Source: Thermothielavioides terrestris NRRL 8126 (lineage: Eukaryota; Ascomycota; Sordariomycetes; Sordariales; Chaetomiaceae). From it: 64,000 bases of DNA. The notes under the pieces are model-generated. The model searched no databases and was not told the DNA's origin. It saw only the letters and a list, made by a program, of their open reading frames with translations. The DNA lies in assembly GCF_000226115.1 (NCBI RefSeq), contig NC_016457.1:4278001-4342000 (forward strand). Direction: 5' to 3'. The translations under genes and the position numbers were made by a program. This document shows positions 59,970 to 64,000 of this stretch, piece by piece. The first letter of the stretch is position 1, and each line of letters starts with the position of its first letter.

Positions 59970-61916
59970 TCAAATGTCCGGGAAATCCTGCCGCAGTCAG
60001 CTTGTCATCACTGATTCCTCAGGGGCGTCGGCGCAGACCTACCTTCCACGCGCTGTCAAACCCACCACCGCGCACCCAATGCGGCCCGGGCGCCTCAACC
60101 GAGTCGACGATCAGATGGGCCACTTTCTTCCACATATCGTCACCCCTGATTTTCAGCCAGTCCCGGCCTTCGGCTTCATATCTCTGGCAAATTTTATGGC
60201 AGATGCCGGCCGCCCGACCAAGCTTGATGGCGTGCCCGTCGTCGGGGAAGGTGTGGAGACGGGCGATGATCTCTGTCGTCGCAGGTCAGCAGTCAGTGTG
60301 AGTGTGGAAACGGGGGATGGGGATGGGGATGCAGCAGGCGGTTCGCTTGGTTCTGTACATACCAGCCAGTGATCCGCCGGCCTCGGGCTTCTTGGGCTGG
60401 TAGCCCGGCAATTTATCGAGCGACAGCTCCGCCACGCCGCAGGTGGCATACTGCAGCAAATCCATGCGGATCTTCCATTCCAGCAGGCGGGCCTTGGTCT
60501 CGGCCGGGACCCAGTCGGCGGCGCTGATGGTGACGAAGAACGGGCTGGCGTTGACGTGGTGCCTGTGTCCCTCCTGTCAGCTTTATTTACCCCCTGGCGC
60601 AATGAACCACAAGCGCTCACATCAAGACGAAGTCAAACTTGGGCTGCTTGCCCTCCTTCGCCAGCGCGGCGGCCGCGGCGACAAACAGCGCCGCGTTGAA
60701 CATCTCGGCCGTGCGCTCCTCGACCTCCTCCGGCCGGACCGTCACCCTCGCCGCCAGCGCCATCATCTCGTCCTTGGCGCCCGCCAACACGCCCATCCGG
60801 ATCTTATTCGCAAAGCCGTCCCTCGCGGCCCGGACAATCTTCTCGTTCCGCCGCACCTCCTCCAGCAGCTCCATCACCCCGACCCTCTCCTGCTGCGGCC
60901 CGCCCCGCTCCCGTGCCACCCGCTCCGCGCCGAGCAGGAACTCCCCCAGATACCCCGCATGCACCGCCGTCTGCGCCAGCGCCTCGGCAACCACCGCCTC
61001 CTGCGCCCACTCGACGCCGTACATGAGCTGGATGAGCGGGTGCAGGACGCCGGCGAACAGCCGCACCATCATCTCGTCGTCGGCCGCCTGCCCCCCCGTC
61101 TTCCCAGTGGCATCCACCCCGAAAAGAAACCTCCTCACAACCGCCTTCCATCCCCCACCCCCGGCGCCGCCGCTGCTGCCGCTGCCGCTGCTGCTGCTGC
61201 TCTCCCTCCGAATCTCCCGCTGAAAGAAGCGGAGAAAGTCCGGGTAGAACTCCTCGCGGCCGAGATACGGCCGCGCGGCCTCCGGCCAGGGGAGGAAGCG
61301 CGCGTCCTTCTCCTCGTCGTCGGCGGCGGCGCCGCTGCCGCTGCTGTGCGGGGCCAGCGCGGGCCGCTGGTACGACGCGTTGTTGGCGTAGGCGGCGGCC
61401 AGCGCGGGCGGGGCGGCGCCCGTGCCGTAGAGGGCCAGGAGGTGGTGCGGGATCTGTGCCCGGCCGGCGGGGTGTTAGGTCATTGGATCGTTGTGCGTGT
61501 GAGGATTCGTCGGTTTTGGTTGGGGGGGGTAATGGGGGGAGGGAGTAAGAAGGAGGGGGTGAGGAGGGGATGCATGAAGGGGCGCAGGGACGGGATGGGT
61601 GGGAGTGGTATGGAAGAATGGGCAATGCAAGCATTGGTTGGGCGTGACAGCCCGGGATTGAGGCGGGAAGGAAAAAGAGCGAGGGACACATACGTGGTTG
61701 TGGAATCCCTCAAAGTTGAAGAAGACGTGGTGTTTCTGTGCCCCGAGTCAGCAGGAACGCAGGAGGGAAAAGGGGCGAGACGAGACGCACCTCCATGTCC
61801 TCCTGGAGCAGCTCCGAGACCTTCTTGGCGGCCTCGTCGGTCTGCTGGATATGCCAGAGTCCCGTGTTATCGGGGGTGACGTGCATCTTGTAGGGGAGGT
61901 CTGCGATGGAAGCCAT
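59970..61916 (-). CDS. Questin-oxidase-like protein (DUF4243 family)
   Basis: Exons 61916-61791, 61735-61694, 61453-60621, 60562-60363, 60272-60043 and 59987-59970 give 482 residues. The family includes Aspergillus GedK-type questin oxidase and AflY-like proteins, thought to do Baeyer-Villiger-type ring cleavage in polyketide pathways; many members stand alone with no known substrate. Family-like blocks: KHHVFFNFEGFHNH, HHLLALYGTGAAPPAL, NASYQRP, YLGREEFYPDFLRFF, LFAGVLHPLIQLMYGVEW, MHHVNASPFF, and RGGGFDSAWKDFPD at the end. A Ser/Gly tract (near residue 160) comes from a GCN-rich repeat. The last exon is 18 nt (DFPDI, stop). No polyketide synthase or other cluster gene is nearby, so a pathway role is not suggested by context. 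Confidence 0.8.
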
Positions 61917-62848
61917 GGTGGTCCGGGTGCGGGATTGGAAGCTGCGTGTGAAAGTAGTAGTAGGAGTGGGAGCGGCGGCGGTGGTGGTGCTATTGGTGGC
62001 AGTGGTGGTGGTCGTGGTCCTCAAACACCGTGCAATGTGAGCGATGCGGTGCATGCGGACGATGACACTGCAGCTTGGGGGGGGAGGACACAGCATCCAA
62101 GCTGTGCTGGGTGGGATGACGAAGGCAGAAGACAGAAGATATGAAATTCCCTTCCTCTTATTATATCAAGTGCTCTCGGTTCATTGACGAACGAGGTCGC
62201 ACCCTCGGTTGTTTGGTGTCACAAGGCTCCGAGTTTGTCTGCAGGTGCACTTACACGGCCAGGTCTAGGCGCGATCAGTGCAACATTCTGTGCCAACAAC
62301 ACTTTCCATCGACCATTCACGAAATGGCACCGAAGCTGCTGTTTGTCTGAAGATGCGAACGCTCTCGGCTCGGACTAGATCGGTCTTACGAGGCCTCTCT
62401 CGGACTCCCTTGAGGTCTCCCTCGGACTCTTGGGGATGCATATGTAACCATGACATCATGCCATTGGATGAGCAGAAGAAACTCGGCAGTGCCCCATCCA
62501 AAACAGCTGCCATCCAAGAACACAGAGCAAGCAAGTCAGCCACTCAAGCACCCGCCCGCTCCGCTCTCCTAGGTCAATTCAAGCAAGCCGCTAGCTAGTG
62601 GCAAGCCAAGCTAAGCCAAGCCAAACCGAGTTCAACAGTCCTCTATGTTCCCTTCCCAGGACCCGCCCAACTCCTCGGGGTATGCATCTGTTCCGTCTCT
62701 ACTGCTGCGATCATCGCTCGCGAGGACACCGAAAAACCACCCATTAGCGGTGTCCCAGATCTATCTGCCCTTCTCTACCCAACGCAATGCAGCAGCGGCT
62801 AGCATTGTTGTGCTGTTGCTCCGTTCCGTCTCGCTCGGCCAAAGCCAT
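61917..62848. other. Intergenic upstream of the questin-oxidase-like gene
   Basis: About 930 bp. A TGGTGG/GGTGGT-rich simple stretch lies at about 61,950-62,020. Short AAGCCAAGC repeats lie near 62,580-62,620. No gene supported. Confidence 0.45.
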
Positions 62849-64000
62849 TCATTCCCTGTGCCGGCTGGGGCTCCTGTGATCTCGCCTGGCTGTCCGCTCG
62901 CTCAGCAGCCGTTGCGCCGTCGTCTTGTCATAGCCAATTACCCTGGTCAAGTAGAAGAGTCTGTGGAAAACGGAATGTGTCAGCAACCCAACCCACCCAT
63001 ATGTGTCTGTCTCATCCCACTCCCCCAGAATAGAGATGGTAGCGAGTACGGAGATGATGAGAAAGAGCAAAACTTACTTGGCCGCCTCGGCCTCTCTCGC
63101 CCGCACGTCCTCCCACCGCTGCTGGCACTTCATCCAGGCGACCGCCCTCTTCTTGGGGTCGATCCGCTTGACCTGGAAGCGGAACCGGCCGCTGACGGGC
63201 CGGTGGTCCGACACGCGCACCTCGTGCCGGCGGTAGTCGAGCTGCTCGATGCGGCCGCGCCCGCAGCCGCACCGGTACAGCAGCCGGTCGCACCAGGCCG
63301 GGCTGCGGCGCTTCTCGCTCGTGTCGTAGTTGTCCGTGCCGACGTCGTACTTGTACGTCGGCGCGAACGCGATCGGCAGCTCCTCGAACGCGCGCAGCCG
63401 GAAGGTCGGGTTGCGCCGCCGCGCCACCAGCAGCTGGTCGCGCTCGAGCAGCTTGGCGAGGTTGCCCGCCTTGACCGCCGCCACCACCGTGTCGCGGCTC
63501 ATGGTGTCGATGCGGTAGTTGAGGTCGCCGTTGAGCAGGCAGAGCTCGTGGTCCAGCACCATGGAGCCGTCGCCGCCGCCGACGAAGCTGTCGATGCGCG
63601 CCGCCGCGTCGCGCTCCGCCGGCAGCAGCGACGCCTCAAGGATCGCCGCGATGTCGCTGTGCCGCTGGCTCGCCGCCGACTGGCCCGCCGCGAGGTGGCA
63701 GTTGACGAAGCACAGCGACGTGTCGTCCACCATGAAGCGCACCACGATGGCGCCCTTGTTGCCGTGCAGCCCGCCCATGCCGCGCTTGACCTCGGCGCTG
63801 CTGAGTTTGCTGATGCGCTCCCGGAGGTCCGCCTTGACGAAGATGCACGTGAAGAGCCCGACGAGCGGCGCCGTGTGGAGGATGTGATAGAGGCCGCCGC
63901 TCGACATGTAGTCGTCTAGGCTCTGCACGAGAAAGTTGCGCCAGTCGCGGTACTGGTGGCTCATCCTCTCCTGATCTGAGCCCTCCTTCTTCTTCTTCTG
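62849..64000 (-). CDS. Inositol-polyphosphate 5-phosphatase family protein (C-terminal part, cut by window end)
   Basis: The exon 64000-63078 stays open to the window edge, and the last exon is 62960-62849. The IPPc catalytic fold hydrolyses the 5-phosphate of inositol lipids or soluble inositol phosphates. Seen here: FTCIFVKADL, GMGGLHGNKGAIVVRF, FVNCHLAAGQ, LNGDLNYRI, PAWCDRLLYR and VSDHRPV, all standard motifs of the family with catalytic Asn, Asp and His present. The tail after the 117 bp intron is basic (VIGYDKTTAQRLL to RDHRSPSRHRE). The N-terminal part lies outside, so the exact subtype (and any WD40 or Sac1 domain) cannot be judged. Confidence 0.88.

Noticed and set aside
62645..63919. 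424-residue open frame opposite the inositol phosphatase
   Set aside because: An antisense shadow with low-complexity Ala/Val/Arg content; the minus strand carries all IPPc motifs.

Overview
The window looks like nuclear DNA of a filamentous ascomycete, most likely a Sordariomycete (inference). The signs are short 46-240 bp introns with GT..AG ends and CTAAC/CTGAC-type branch sites, GC-rich third codon positions, typical filamentous-fungal gene families, and transposon blocks riddled with C-to-T/G-to-A changes at CpA/TpG (the signature of repeat-induced point mutation, RIP), with CpG largely kept.

Layout. 1-12,000 is an AT-shifted transposon graveyard: a minus-strand Ty3/gypsy pol fragment (1-1280); a complete but RIP-killed LTR chromovirus (1286-8845) with matching 260 bp LTRs, a GAATA target duplication and a self-priming primer site; an unidentified degenerate coding stretch; a 23-24 bp minisatellite; and a relic of a DNA-transposon end. 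12,146-25,671 is normal gene space: MED6, the DEAH helicase DHR1/Ecm16, proteasome chaperone PAC3, ribosomal protein uL15, calcineurin A and a short-chain dehydrogenase. 25,956-32,203 is a second silent block: a RIP-mutated pogo/Fot1-like transposon with 135 bp terminal inverted repeats, then a 3.1 kb element with inverted repeats of about 210-217 bp whose interior is almost wholly tandem repeats. 32,710-64,000 is gene space again: trimethyllysine dioxygenase, a PhoD-like phosphatase, a p24 cargo receptor, the splicing factor Prp45/SNW1, a membrane-anchored GH16 enzyme, TIM22, the USP7-type deubiquitinase Ubp15, a mitochondrial PDK-type kinase, septin Cdc12, PWP2/UTP1, a questin-oxidase-like protein and an inositol-polyphosphate 5-phosphatase cut by the window end.

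The genes are mostly unrelated housekeeping genes rather than a cluster. Two (DHR1 and PWP2) act in the small-subunit processome, two (MED6, Prp45) in transcription and splicing, and two or three in mitochondria (TIM22, the PDK-type kinase, possibly the carnitine-pathway dioxygenase). I rebuilt the gene models by hand from splice signals, reading phase and family conservation. Many differ from simple ORFs: uL15 has nine exons starting with a one-codon exon, DHR1 and calcineurin have short extra C-terminal exons, and the kinase has a GC-AG intron.
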